NCBI GenBank assembly: GCA_015493215.1
Contig: WGDP01000056.1
Location: 1 to 52,978, forward strand
DNA from: Bacteroidales bacterium
GTDB taxonomy: Bacteria; Bacteroidota; Bacteroidia; Bacteroidales; F082
DNA length: 52,978 nucleotides
Reading direction: 5' to 3'
Part shown: in pieces, positions 9,680 to 20,069 of the stretch
How positions within the stretch are numbered: position 1 is the stretch's first letter
How the letters are laid out: every line of letters starts with the position of its first letter
Notes under the pieces: generated by a model
What the model was told of the DNA's origin: nothing
The model's database searches: none
Seen by the model: the letters and a program-made list of their open reading frames with translations, nothing else
Made by a program: the position numbers and the translations under genes

Positions 9680-11236
9680 CTAAACATCAAACTTAATTCC
9701 CTGTGCCAAAGGCAAGTCGGTACTATAGTTGATGGTGTTGGTTTGACGGCGCATGTAAATTTTCCATGCATCGGAACCCGATTCGCGTCCGCCACCGGTA
9801 TCTTTTTCACCACCAAAGGCGCCACCGATTTCGGCACCCGAAGTACCGAGGTTTACATTGGCAATACCACAGTCGGAACCGGCATAGGAAAGAAATGTTT
9901 CGGCTTCGCGCATATCCAGCGTAAAGCAAGCCGACGAAAGTCCCTGCGGAACGTCATTCTGAATTTCAATGGCGTTGGTAATGTCACCTTTATATTTAAT
10001 AAAGTAAACAATGGGGGCAAAGGTTTCTTCCTGTACAATTTTAAAATGGTTTTCTGCTTCGGCAATACAAGGCACAACATAATTTCCCGATTCGTACCCT
10101 TCGCCATCAAGCACTTCGCCGCCAAAGAGGATTTTTCCACCCTCTTCCTGCACTTTCTTAACGGCGTTTTGGAACAGCTCAACCGAATATTTGTCAATCA
10201 AAGGTCCAACCAAATAGTCTTCGTCCAAAGGATTGCCTATTTTAGCAACCACATTTTTATAAGCACCGATAAATTTATCACGCACTTCATCGTAGATATC
10301 TTCGTGAATAATTACACGGCGGGTGGTGGTACAACGCTGTCCGGCAGTTCCAACGGTTCCAAAAACCGTTGACATCACGGCCATTTGAATGTCGGCGCTG
10401 GGTGCAATAATTACGGCATTGTTTCCACCCAGTTCGAGGATGGTTTTTCCAAGGCGTTTGCCCACAATTCCGCCAACACGTTTACCCACAGCGGTTGAGC
10501 CTGTTACCGACATCAACGGAATACGCTTGTCGGCAAGGAAGTTATCACCCATTACCGATGACTTGGCAACAACAAGGTTAAACACACCTTCGGGTACATT
10601 GTTTTCTTTTAATACATTGTTGATGATGCGCTGTGTGGCAATGGCTGTCAGCGGTGTTTTTGAAGATGGTTTCCAAATTACAACATCACCGGCGATGGCA
10701 GCAAGGGCTGTATTCCATGCCCAAACGGCAACAGGGAAGTTATAAGAAGTAACAATACCAACAATTCCCAACGGATGATACTGTTCCGACAAACGATGGT
10801 TAACGCGCTCCGATTGCAGGTTGGTACCATTGATTAAACGTGACTGACCGGTGGCAAAATCACAAATATCAATCATTTCCTGTACTTCGCCAAGGCCTTC
10901 CTGATAAATTTTACCCATCTCAAGGGTAACCAAAGCACCAAGAGCCTCTTTTTTCTCACGCAGGGCAAGACCTATTTGACGAACAACCTCGCCTCTTACG
11001 GGAGCAGGCACTTTACGCCATACTTTAAAAGCTTCCTGTGCTTTTTTAATCACTTTCTCGTAATCGTCGAGAGTAGCATTTTTTACTTTGGCAATTTCTT
11101 TGCCATCAATGGGTGATGAAGATGAAGTAACGGCACCTTCGGTATCGAACCACTCCGACCCGGTGGATACTCCTTTATTGATTTCTTCAATTCCTAACTC
11201 TTTTAAAACAGAGCTAATATCAGTTATCTTACTCAT
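9680..11236 (-). CDS. Aldehyde dehydrogenase, ALDH7 (aminoadipate-semialdehyde dehydrogenase)-like
   Basis: SYNFPVAVWAWNTALAAIAGDVVIWKPSSKTP, ILELGGNNAVIIAPSADI, GTAGQRCTTTRR. Confidence 0.88.
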   Translation of the reverse strand: MSKITDISSVLKELGIEEINKGVSTGSEWFDTEGAVTSSSSPIDGKEIAKVKNATLDDYEKVIKKAQEAFKVWRKVPAPVRGEVVRQIGLALREKKEALGALVTLEMGKIYQEGLGEVQEMIDICDFATGQSRLINGTNLQSERVNHRLSEQYHPLGIVGIVTSYNFPVAVWAWNTALAAIAGDVVIWKPSSKTPLTAIATQRIINNVLKENNVPEGVFNLVVAKSSVMGDNFLADKRIPLMSVTGSTAVGKRVGGIVGKRLGKTILELGGNNAVIIAPSADIQMAVMSTVFGTVGTAGQRCTTTRRVIIHEDIYDEVRDKFIGAYKNVVAKIGNPLDEDYLVGPLIDKYSVELFQNAVKKVQEEGGKILFGGEVLDGEGYESGNYVVPCIAEAENHFKIVQEETFAPIVYFIKYKGDITNAIEIQNDVPQGLSSACFTLDMREAETFLSYAGSDCGIANVNLGTSGAEIGGAFGGEKDTGGGRESGSDAWKIYMRRQTNTINYSTDLPLAQGIKFDV

Positions 11237-11385
11237 AATTAAATAGTTTTTACTGTTTTTGGGTTTATTTCAATATTTGGCGCAAATGTATAAAAAGGCT
11301 TTCTGTTTACCTACTTGTTTTTTCATAAAATTTTGAAACGGATAATTAGTTATTGAGACGAACGTCCGTTTGTCTCATCATTTAT

Positions 11386-12594
11386 TTACGAAACCAGCAT
11401 AACAACAACTTCAGCACCCAGCCCTATTAAAAATATCCATAAAATGTTAAGCTTAAAATACCTGACCATGATAAAACTTCCCACTGCCCAGATAAACAGT
11501 GAAGGTGATTTCAGGCTTGTTTCACCCAAACTTAATAAAACCCAGGCCAGCATCCCTGTAAAGGCACCCATCACCCCTTTAACAGCACTGCGAATCCATT
11601 TGTTCGATTTAATTTTTTCATAAACTTCGGTAACTATCAGAGTGTAAAAAAAGGAGGGAAAAAACATACCCAATGTGGCCACAATACTTCCGGTGATGCC
11701 TGCCATTTTATACCCGATAAAAGTGGCGGTAATTAAAAACGGCCCGGGTGTTATCTGACCAAATGCAATGCCATCGGCAAACTGTTGCATGGTTAACCAA
11801 TGATGAGAGATTACCACCTCCTGCTGCAAAAGGGGCATAATGGTAAAACCGCTTCCAAAGGCTACTGAACCAATTTTAAACATGGAAAATATTAACTGTC
11901 CCCTTAAAGAGCGGTCAAAAATACCTATCAAAATAAAAGTCAGGAAAACCAGACCTGAAACAACAATCCCCACCATTCTGTAATTAAACTTTCCGGGGAG
12001 TTTTTGAGCTGAAAAGGTTTTCTCAACAGCTTTTTGTTCATTTTCCTTATCAACAATAAACCTGTTAAGGATTAATTCAAGTACAATGGCTGCCACAATA
12101 ATGAGCAACGCATTAACATGAAACAGTAAAAACAAAAATGAAACTCCGGCAATTACGGCAGCCTTTGAATTGTTTATGTATCGTTTCCCAAAATCAAGAA
12201 AAACCTGCAAAACAACCCCCACCACCATGGCTTCCAATGCAAAAAAGAGCGGCTTTACCCACGCCACTGCACCGTAAGTAAAATAAACCCACGACAAAAA
12301 CAGCATCAGCAGGTAAGAGGGCAGCAAAAAGAAAAAAGAAGCAAGAAACGCTCCCCAAAATCCTTTTAATTTGTAGGAGCAATAGGTTCCGAGATTAAAC
12401 ATAACGGGACCCGGATAGAGCTGAACCATGGCAACACCTTCGTCAACTTCGCTGCGTGAAAGCCACTTTTTGTTGATTACCGTTGCCTTTAGCTGCTGCA
12501 AGATAGCCATTCCGTAAGCTGTTACGCCAATCTTAAAAAAGGCGGCTATCAGCGTGAAAAGTGACAATCTCTGTTTACCTTCTGTTTTTTCCAT
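11386..12594 (-). CDS. chrA: Chromate transporter, CHR family (two-domain)
   Basis: FKIGVTAYGMAILQQL...DEGVAMVQLYPGPVMFNLGTY and repeated half FKIGSVAFGSGFTIMPLLQQE...FADGIAFGQITPGPFLITATFIGY. Confidence 0.9.
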   Translation of the reverse strand: MEKTEGKQRLSLFTLIAAFFKIGVTAYGMAILQQLKATVINKKWLSRSEVDEGVAMVQLYPGPVMFNLGTYCSYKLKGFWGAFLASFFFLLPSYLLMLFLSWVYFTYGAVAWVKPLFFALEAMVVGVVLQVFLDFGKRYINNSKAAVIAGVSFLFLLFHVNALLIIVAAIVLELILNRFIVDKENEQKAVEKTFSAQKLPGKFNYRMVGIVVSGLVFLTFILIGIFDRSLRGQLIFSMFKIGSVAFGSGFTIMPLLQQEVVISHHWLTMQQFADGIAFGQITPGPFLITATFIGYKMAGITGSIVATLGMFFPSFFYTLIVTEVYEKIKSNKWIRSAVKGVMGAFTGMLAWVLLSLGETSLKSPSLFIWAVGSFIMVRYFKLNILWIFLIGLGAEVVVMLVS

Positions 12595-12698
12595 TAAGAT
12601 ACTTTTTCATCGCAAATGTACGATGAATATTGTTTGAAAATTTAACATAGCTGTAACTATTTATTGTCTAATTTTATACTGTTAAAAAAAATAGCGTT

Positions 12699-14078
12699 AT
12701 GAATGAACAACACGACAATTATATTCAGTTCCTCGGAGCAGCAGGAACAGTAACCGGATCCAAATATTTATTGGCAATCGACGGCTTTCACATGCTGGTT
12801 GACAGCGGATTATTCCAGGGCGTGAAACAACTACGTGAGCGTAATTGGAAGGATATTCCTTTTGACGCATCAAAAATAGACTGCGTTATTTTGACGCATG
12901 GACACCTTGACCACACCGGATATTTACCACGGCTGGTAAAACAGGGGCTGCGTTGTCCGGTATATTGTACCGAGCCAACAGCCGACCTGACCGGTATTAT
13001 TTTAAACGACAGTGCCAAAATTCAGGAAGAAGATGCCGAGCACGCCAACAAGCATGGTTATTCAAAACATGAACCGGCAGAACCGTTGTACAACCTAAAG
13101 GATGTTGAAAAAACATTGCCTTTGTTAACACCTCAGCCTGCCGAAGAGTTTATCAGGTTGAACGACAACATTCAATTCCGTTTCAGAAAAAATGCACACA
13201 TACCGGGTGCAGCTTTTATTGAAATGGATATTAAAGGAAAACGGTTTGTTTTTTCGGGAGATATCGGACGGCCGGGCGACAAAATGCTGGTTCATCGCGA
13301 AAAACCGGAAAATGCCGATGTGCTTTTCATTGAATCAACCTACGGCGACCGGTTACACCCTTCCGACAAAACTGCTGATGTAATTAAAAAGGTAATTGAC
13401 CATGCCGTTTTTAACCACGGGCCACTCATTGTTTCCAGCTTTGCCGTTGACCGTGCTCAGGACTTTATGTACGAAATATGGAAACTTAAAAAGGATGGAA
13501 AGATTCCGGATTTACCCGTTTATCTCGACAGCCCCATGGGCGTTGATGTGAGCAAGCTGTTTTTGAAATATCCCGAATGGCTCAGCCTCGACCCCGGCAT
13601 TTTTACAGAAGTATTTAAAAACACCCGTATTGTAACCTCCATTAAGGAGACCTTTGTGCTGGCAAAAGACAAGTCGCCAAAAATAATTATTGCCGGAAGC
13701 GGCATGATGAACGGAGGCCGCGTTTTATACTATCTCGAAAACCACTTAAAGAACCCTGCCGCCACTTTTGTTTTACCCGGTTTTCAGGCTGTTGGTACGC
13801 GTGGCAGAATGCTTAGCGAAGGCATTCAAGAGATAAAAATTCATGGTAAATATTACGAAGTAAAAGCCACGGTTGAGCATATAAAAACCATGTCGTCACA
13901 TGCCGACCAGGCTGAATTATTATCATGGATGTCAGGGATAAAGCAGAAACCGGAAAAAATATTTATTGTCCACGGTGAGCCTCAGTCATCGGATGCGCTA
14001 CGGGTAAAAATTAAAGATACCTATGGCTGGAACAGCACCTTACCCGAGATGTATGAAAAGGTGCCATTGGAATTTTAG
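12699..14078 (+). CDS. MBL-fold / beta-CASP RNA-processing exonuclease-like hydrolase
   Basis: LGAAGTVTGSKYLL, LTHGHLDHTGYLPRL, FSGDIG, beta-CASP SFAVDRAQDFMYEIWKLKK, SSHADQAELL, C-terminal IFIVHGEPQSSDAL. Confidence 0.9.
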   Translation: MNEQHDNYIQFLGAAGTVTGSKYLLAIDGFHMLVDSGLFQGVKQLRERNWKDIPFDASKIDCVILTHGHLDHTGYLPRLVKQGLRCPVYCTEPTADLTGIILNDSAKIQEEDAEHANKHGYSKHEPAEPLYNLKDVEKTLPLLTPQPAEEFIRLNDNIQFRFRKNAHIPGAAFIEMDIKGKRFVFSGDIGRPGDKMLVHREKPENADVLFIESTYGDRLHPSDKTADVIKKVIDHAVFNHGPLIVSSFAVDRAQDFMYEIWKLKKDGKIPDLPVYLDSPMGVDVSKLFLKYPEWLSLDPGIFTEVFKNTRIVTSIKETFVLAKDKSPKIIIAGSGMMNGGRVLYYLENHLKNPAATFVLPGFQAVGTRGRMLSEGIQEIKIHGKYYEVKATVEHIKTMSSHADQAELLSWMSGIKQKPEKIFIVHGEPQSSDALRVKIKDTYGWNSTLPEMYEKVPLEF

Positions 14079-14237
14079 ACAGGCTGTTAATCCGGGCGAA
14101 ATAGCTTATAGCATGCAGTTGAAAGTTACAGGGTATAAAGCTGTTTAAAGTTAACATATTGTCCCGTAATAATATATAAATCGGAAAACAAATACTTATT
14201 CATTTTCCCTATTATAAGTATGCTTTTTGACAAGATT

Positions 14238-14324
14238 AGGCTTGTGCGAAAGGCTTTTTCGTGCAATTTGGCAACCTGCCTGCGGAACGGGCAGGTGCGC
14301 TTGAATGCGAAGCCTGGTTTTTTT
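14238..14324 (+). terminator. Possible terminator / structured repeat with nested hairpin
   Basis: AGGCTT...AAGCCT outer arms, inner CCTGCC-tgcggaac-GGGCAGG-like hairpin, followed by a T run. Confidence 0.4.
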
Positions 14325-14409
14325 ATTGTTCATAATTTTCATATTTTTATTTTAGTCTATTCCTGTCAGATAAACTTGTAATTGTATTTCAGTCTGATAT
14401 TAAATACGG

Positions 14410-17400
14410 TTACTTTACCAACATAACCGTTCCCATTTTTGTTTCAGAAGCACCACCGGGAGAAGTGTTGTAAGTAACCTTAAAAACATACGAACCACTT
14501 TGGCAGGCGGTGCCGTTGTAAGTGCCGTCCCAACCTTGCGTGATATCGTCGGTTTGGTAAACAAGCGCTCCCCACCTATTAAAAATGGACAATGAAAACA
14601 GACTGATATTAGTTGCGGATGTAACAACTTTAAACTCATCGTTAAGTCCGTCACCGTTTGGTGTAAAAGCATTCGGAAAATACACCTTGATGATTTCCGG
14701 TGGTGATATAAACAAAACGTAAGAGGAATCTTTTCCAATACAACCCTGATTTGATTTAAGCGCTACGGAATACCAGCCGGAAGTGTCAACCCATATAAAT
14801 TGTGTTGTATCGCCTGTGCTCCATAGATAGGATAAAAAGTCGGCTCCCGCATCCAAATCAAAAGGGTTATCAGCAAAAATAGTATCACTATTTGCAAATT
14901 CAGGTAAGGGTGTTTCAAAAACAGTAACGTCAACCGATGATTGAAAAGAACATCCGGCGGTATCGGTAACTATTAGTGAATAGGTACCTGATTGGCCGGT
15001 GGTTACGTTGTTTATTTCCAATGTTTCAGTGTTTTGGACAGAGCTGTCTGGCAATGTCCAGTTATAAGAAACCTGTCCGTTGCTCGACCAAAGAGAGGGC
15101 TGTAATATAATTGTGTCGCCCTGACATGCGTTTTTTGAGGTTTCCAACGAAAAGTAAACCTCTTTAAAAATTATAACTTCGCCCACATGATAATCAACCG
15201 GTATTTGATTTCCCGATGAGTTATAAAAAACATTGGCTCCTGCCGAACCATCCCATTCAATTAAACTGCCACCCGTTGTGTTTGCCTCAAATACCAGCGA
15301 TACAAGGTTACTGCTGGCAGGAAGCGTTACCGGAGGTGCATGCCAGTTTAATTCCACCTTGCCTTCGGCAGGGAAAAGCATTATTTGTAACGAATCCTGT
15401 ATCATTGCATTCGGGTTTATAAATCCCTGACAAGTTAGTTTGTCTTTATCAAATAAAAGTGTAGCCTTGAAACGTGCAACATCGTTAAAATTTGTAACAA
15501 TCAACGGTACATGAGCCACGTTACCCGGGCACACTCCTGCCTGTCCCGCAACAGCCTTAAGTGTTACTGCAAAACTTTCCGGGACTTCCACCACAAAAGT
15601 AGTATCGCATCCAAATTTATCGCTTACAACACAGGTGTAAAAACCCGCAGAAAGGTTTGTAAACAATCCGTTATTAATTTGAGACGAAACCCCTCCGTCG
15701 TTTGAATAATATATTGTATCACTTTGTGAAGTTGCCGTAATATTTATCTGTCCGTTATTCATACCTGTTGTTTCAGGGGTTACCTGAACATTGGTTATTT
15801 GGGGATGTAATTGATTTTCAATTATTACCGGATTCATATCATATACATCTTCGCATAAAGTTGAATCGTGAACCCTTACGGCATACGACCCCGCTGTGAG
15901 ATTGGTAAATTCCCCAAGATTTTGCACGTAGCTTGCTCCGTTATCAATGGAATAATACAGCATATCGCCCAGTCCCGATGTTGCAGTTACCAGTATTTTC
16001 CCGTCATGCTGATTGCAATGTTCATTTATAAAAGTAACATTATCTACAAGAACATCTCCGGCATCGACAATGGAATAGGTACCAATGGTTGTAGTGCAGT
16101 TGTTTCCGTCGGTTACCAACAGGGTATAATTTCCTACCGGTAGTTGATACAGGTCGAGTGTTGTTGCAACCGGATTACCCAAATCATCAATCCATTGATA
16201 GTTAAAAGGTGCCGCACCAACAATATTCAGCCCTCTGATGGCACCGGTGCTTCCGCCGCAGGTGGTGGGGCTTATTATTAAATTTGAAGTATCGGCCATG
16301 GCGGCTGCATAGTTTGAAATATGGATAGAGTCGTATGCAAAACACCCCCCGTCGCTGGTAACTTTTACCCAGTACCACCCTGTATCACTAACGGTTATGT
16401 GGCTTGTACCGAAAGCTCCTGTACTCCATAAATAGGAATAATCGCCACATTCGGCATCAAGTGTAATGTCGGCAGCATAACAAACGGTGGTATCGGGGCC
16501 AAGGTCCGGCTCGGGTGAATATTCCACTTCCACTTCACGCGAAGTCTCTTCTACTCTGCCGTTTGGATAAACAACATGAACCGATACTTCGTAAGTGCCG
16601 CCATCGGTAAATTTGTGGGAAGCATGAGGTATATCAGATGTATTACTACTACCTGACATGGGATCGCCAAAATTCCACAATATAGAGTCCGGTTCCGGAA
16701 AAAACCATGGGTCGAAGGTAAAAGTATCGCTTTCGCAATTGCCCTCAAAATCGAACCTGTAAAGAAAATCGGGGGCGAAGTTTACAAAGGGGAGACCAAC
16801 TGTGCCATTGTTAATCCAAAAAGCATTTGGTTGGTAGTTACAGTCTATTCCATATTTGTCAGGCTCATGAATGATACCAACAAAATTGTTTTGAGGAGTA
16901 AGGTTCCATCCTGATTTTGTAAAACAGTATATCTTACCATCAGATGCCAATTGAATATTTACACCTTGACTCTCTCCAATTTTTATTGCAGACAGCTTAA
17001 AAAGTGTAGGGTTCTCAATATACTGCATGTCAAATTGGTAAATATCAGAAATTGAGTCGAATCCCCTTTCTCCTGCTAAGTACATAAACTTAGAAGATGG
17101 TGCAAATTCACAATTGTGCGTCAGTATTGTTGGATTTCCTACAATAATATCCCTGAGTTTAAATGAATATAAAAAATCAATATCTCCAGTTTCATTGTTA
17201 AACTTGCATATTTCAACATTTGATTTGCTTAACCCGTTGCCGCGAAAACAGGTTACCAGGTACTTCTTGTTATAAGAAATCTTCATATAGCCCCAATTAT
17301 TATTGTCAATTGGAATTCTGTCAGGGGCATCACTTAATACAGGCTCTGAGGAGACACCCGATTCACTTACAAGATAGGCAGCATATTTGCTTTCCCTGTA

Positions 17401-17955
17401 TTTACGCGTAATTACCCAATAATCCTTTTTATTATTCTTGTATGAACATGTAAGTTGCTCAGATGCATCCCAACCAGATAAAAGAGTATCTTTATCGATA
17501 ACACTACCCAGTCCGCTATTACCAGACATATTAATAATGTAATAAAACATAGGATTGCTTACTTGAAATGATTTTGCTGTAAAAATATAGTATAAGCTAT
17601 CAGAATTAGGTACAGGCATGCAAAGAGCTCCTTGTGTACCTGGTTGAAATTGAGAACCTGAATATCCACCTATCATCTGTTGATGTTCATTGTTCCAAAC
17701 ATGTTTTCCATTTGAGTAAAAGAGCAAATTGCCATTTGTATCACACATTATTGAAGTGCCATTAGTTCCAGAACCATAAACAATACCTGAGTAATCCTCT
17801 ACAGGTACTCCGCTATTAAAATCCAATCCAACTGAATCAGCAAAATACCAAAAGTTTGTGCGTTTGTTAGGTTGGGCATTTATATTTAATCCTGCTAATA
17901 TTAATAATAAAACAACAATTGTAATTATGCTTTTAATAGGATTGTATTTAATCAT
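14410..17955 (-). CDS. Large secreted PKD/cohesin-like protein with T9SS type B (CHU_C) sorting domain, 1181 aa
   Basis: Signal peptide; PKD region (TFDPWFFPEPDSILWNFGDPMSGSSN...HKFTDGGTYEVSVHVVYPNG); cohesin-like VPLIVTNFNDVARFKATLLFDKDKLTCQGF; C-terminal YFPNAFTPNGDGLNDEFKV...FNRWGALVYQT...WDGTYNG. Confidence 0.88.
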   Translation of the reverse strand: MIKYNPIKSIITIVVLLLILAGLNINAQPNKRTNFWYFADSVGLDFNSGVPVEDYSGIVYGSGTNGTSIMCDTNGNLLFYSNGKHVWNNEHQQMIGGYSGSQFQPGTQGALCMPVPNSDSLYYIFTAKSFQVSNPMFYYIINMSGNSGLGSVIDKDTLLSGWDASEQLTCSYKNNKKDYWVITRKYRESKYAAYLVSESGVSSEPVLSDAPDRIPIDNNNWGYMKISYNKKYLVTCFRGNGLSKSNVEICKFNNETGDIDFLYSFKLRDIIVGNPTILTHNCEFAPSSKFMYLAGERGFDSISDIYQFDMQYIENPTLFKLSAIKIGESQGVNIQLASDGKIYCFTKSGWNLTPQNNFVGIIHEPDKYGIDCNYQPNAFWINNGTVGLPFVNFAPDFLYRFDFEGNCESDTFTFDPWFFPEPDSILWNFGDPMSGSSNTSDIPHASHKFTDGGTYEVSVHVVYPNGRVEETSREVEVEYSPEPDLGPDTTVCYAADITLDAECGDYSYLWSTGAFGTSHITVSDTGWYWVKVTSDGGCFAYDSIHISNYAAAMADTSNLIISPTTCGGSTGAIRGLNIVGAAPFNYQWIDDLGNPVATTLDLYQLPVGNYTLLVTDGNNCTTTIGTYSIVDAGDVLVDNVTFINEHCNQHDGKILVTATSGLGDMLYYSIDNGASYVQNLGEFTNLTAGSYAVRVHDSTLCEDVYDMNPVIIENQLHPQITNVQVTPETTGMNNGQINITATSQSDTIYYSNDGGVSSQINNGLFTNLSAGFYTCVVSDKFGCDTTFVVEVPESFAVTLKAVAGQAGVCPGNVAHVPLIVTNFNDVARFKATLLFDKDKLTCQGFINPNAMIQDSLQIMLFPAEGKVELNWHAPPVTLPASSNLVSLVFEANTTGGSLIEWDGSAGANVFYNSSGNQIPVDYHVGEVIIFKEVYFSLETSKNACQGDTIILQPSLWSSNGQVSYNWTLPDSSVQNTETLEINNVTTGQSGTYSLIVTDTAGCSFQSSVDVTVFETPLPEFANSDTIFADNPFDLDAGADFLSYLWSTGDTTQFIWVDTSGWYSVALKSNQGCIGKDSSYVLFISPPEIIKVYFPNAFTPNGDGLNDEFKVVTSATNISLFSLSIFNRWGALVYQTDDITQGWDGTYNGTACQSGSYVFKVTYNTSPGGASETKMGTVMLVK

Positions 17956-18024
17956 TGCTATTTTTTTAATGCAGTAAAAAGGTGATAGGAATCGAAATTA
18001 CTATCACCTCTTAAATCAAATAAA

Positions 18025-18417
18025 TCAATTCATAATTATATATAACGTTTCTGTTCCATTATATAATTCATCCCCATCATATATTCCTGAATTCCATCCA
18101 GAACAACATTTAGTTGGGTCATAGTATGTTACCCTTGCTGCAAAAACATAACGATCTTGAGCATCATAAATTATCGAATCATTGCCACATAATTCATAGG
18201 GTTCATTACTAGTTAAACCTATTGAACCATTGCTAATTATAGTTTGTGTAACATTGTCCGTTAATTCCCATTCGAGAGTCATTCCGGTAACTGTATCACA
18301 ATTACAATTAGAATCATCAAAATCAATTGTAATACACCATTGTGCTGTTGCTTTGAGTGTGCCAGCAAAGAATAATGCTATTGCAAGACTTATTATTATA
18401 AAAAGTGATTTTTTCAT
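18025..18417 (-). CDS. Small secreted Cys-containing protein, unknown function
   Basis: Signal peptide MKKSLFIIISLAIALFFAGTLKATAQ; mature part carries several Cys (WC, NCNC, LC, CC); same strand and immediately upstream of the T9SS type B gene. Confidence 0.65.
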   Translation of the reverse strand: MKKSLFIIISLAIALFFAGTLKATAQWCITIDFDDSNCNCDTVTGMTLEWELTDNVTQTIISNGSIGLTSNEPYELCGNDSIIYDAQDRYVFAARVTYYDPTKCCSGWNSGIYDGDELYNGTETLYIIMN

Positions 18418-18759
18418 ATTTGTATTTTTTTAAGGTTAAAGCTTTGTAAGTTAGGTTTAGTAAATCCAATTACCTGAATTGTTTATTGCCAACACGTGTT
18501 GTAATTGTTAGTAACTTGCACGTGAGGCTACAAGTAATGAATCTGTTCCCTCCCAACAAAAAAATAGTTTTGTTTGAGCAAAAAATAGTTTGAGTATTGT
18601 TATTTTCATAAGTAACTTTAGATGCATAGCATACGGCTTTGTCAGTGGTAATGTAGAATATATTTTTATAAAACAGAACATAAAAAGGGTGAATAAAGAA
18701 TCTTTGAAATACTAATAGAAGTAAGTTTAAAACCTTTGACAAGTCTATGGAAACTAAAT

Positions 18760-18770
18760 GGGGGGGGGGG
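18760..18770. repeat. Homopolymeric G tract (11 G on + strand)
   Basis: AAATGGGGGGGGGGGTATAA read directly. Confidence 0.8.
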
Positions 18771-18958
18771 TATAACTACCATTAATACAACGTATTACGC
18801 AATACAATATATCGCATGCTTTAGAGTGTTGTCTTAAAAGCTTGTATGATAACCCAATTCTCGTCATTATAATGGTTGTTGTACTTTGTTTATGTTCGCA
18901 ATAAGTTTTTCAAATGTAATATATTTTTGTCAGGAAAACAAGTTTTATTTTTTGAAGC

Positions 18959-19095
18959 ATGAAAGCAAAAACAGAATACATAAGTCGCTTAATTCGGAAT
19001 GCAATCCATTTGATTGACCCCAAAGCAGAAGTAATCAGATTATGACTATTGAGGAAAGAAAGGAATATGTAAGCTACAGGAACTTCTACACATAA
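18959..19095 (+). pseudogene. Relic of an MNT-nucleotidyltransferase / HEPN toxin-antitoxin pair
   Basis: MKAKTEYISRLIRNAIHLIDPKAEVIRL* (18959..19045) resembles an MNT N-terminus cut just before the GSRARG motif; ATGA-overlapping MTIEERKEYVSYRNFYT* (19042..19095) resembles a HEPN N-terminus. Confidence 0.45.
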
Positions 19096-19895
19096 TCGTC
19101 CGGGTGTTGCTTATAGATTTCCGAAAGAATTTTATACAGCTCCGGATGACGACTTTTCATTTTTTCAGGGTTATCGAAAAAATATTCGCTAACTACCGCC
19201 AAAAACTCAGCATTATTGGTTAAGGCATAAGGGCTGATGTCGGAGTGGCCGCTTTTTATCTTTCCCATCTCTTTTTTAATCTCCCTAATCCATGGTAAGG
19301 AGTATGAGTGGGTAAATAAAATTTCGGGAACGCCATCAACCGAACCATCTGCTTTGTCGATGAGGTGTACAAACTCGTGAATCCCCACATTGCTTCGGTG
19401 GCGGGTTCCGTTAAAGGCAGCCTCAAGGTCAGGTTTCGATAAAACAACAACACCATTTAAAAACCCATCACCAATCATGCCAAGTATATTGCGCTGTCCC
19501 ACTTCATCGTTGGTTTGAAATTTTTCATCAAATGAATTAGGATACAGCACCACCTCTCGCACATTGCGGTAATTGTAGGCTGGAAAAGCAAACAGCGGAA
19601 TAACTGCAGAAGCAGCCACCAAAAGTTTATCGGTATCGGTAACCTCAACATCGGCACCGTTAATTTTTTTCTCCGCTAAAAATTGCTTTACACGATTCTC
19701 AAATTCTAACTTCTTATCGGGTGGAAGATTCTTATAATACAAAACTCTTTGCGATAAAATTTTGCGCCACTCATCGGGAAAAGGTTTTTCCAATAGTTCT
19801 TTATTTACGCTGTTTGTTTTAAAAACAAAGCGAAAAATAACATACGCGGCAGCCAAAACAATCAGCGCAGCAAAAATTAAAGTCAACTGGTTCAT
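19086..19895 (-). CDS. M90/MtfA-family zinc-dependent peptidase
   Basis: LVAASAVIPLFAFPAYNYRNVREVVLYPNSF, NVGIHEFVHLIDKADGSVDG (HExxH), NAEFLAVVSEYFF. Confidence 0.9.
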   Translation of the reverse strand: MNQLTLIFAALIVLAAAYVIFRFVFKTNSVNKELLEKPFPDEWRKILSQRVLYYKNLPPDKKLEFENRVKQFLAEKKINGADVEVTDTDKLLVAASAVIPLFAFPAYNYRNVREVVLYPNSFDEKFQTNDEVGQRNILGMIGDGFLNGVVVLSKPDLEAAFNGTRHRSNVGIHEFVHLIDKADGSVDGVPEILFTHSYSLPWIREIKKEMGKIKSGHSDISPYALTNNAEFLAVVSEYFFDNPEKMKSRHPELYKILSEIYKQHPDDYV

Positions 19896-19978
19896 AAAAT
19901 CAAAATAAGTTTAAAGTCTGGTTTTCAAACAATACAGTGGTGTCAAGTAAACCTCAAAGTGACGTATTGAGATTGCTC

Positions 19979-19992
19979 CCGATAGCTATCGG
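19979..19992. repeat. REP-like palindrome CCGATAGCTATCGG
   Basis: Perfect 14-nt palindrome between two genes; related core at 32035..32061. Confidence 0.5.
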
Positions 19993-20069
19993 AAGACGAA
20001 GCAGTCTAACAGCCAAAAGATACATGACTTGACAACAGTCTGATTAATAATTATCTCACTGTTAAAGTA

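Noticed and set aside
18470-18742. 90-aa minus-strand ORF between the small secreted gene and the G tract
   Set aside because: No recognisable domain, low-complexity AT-rich composition; not supportable as a gene.
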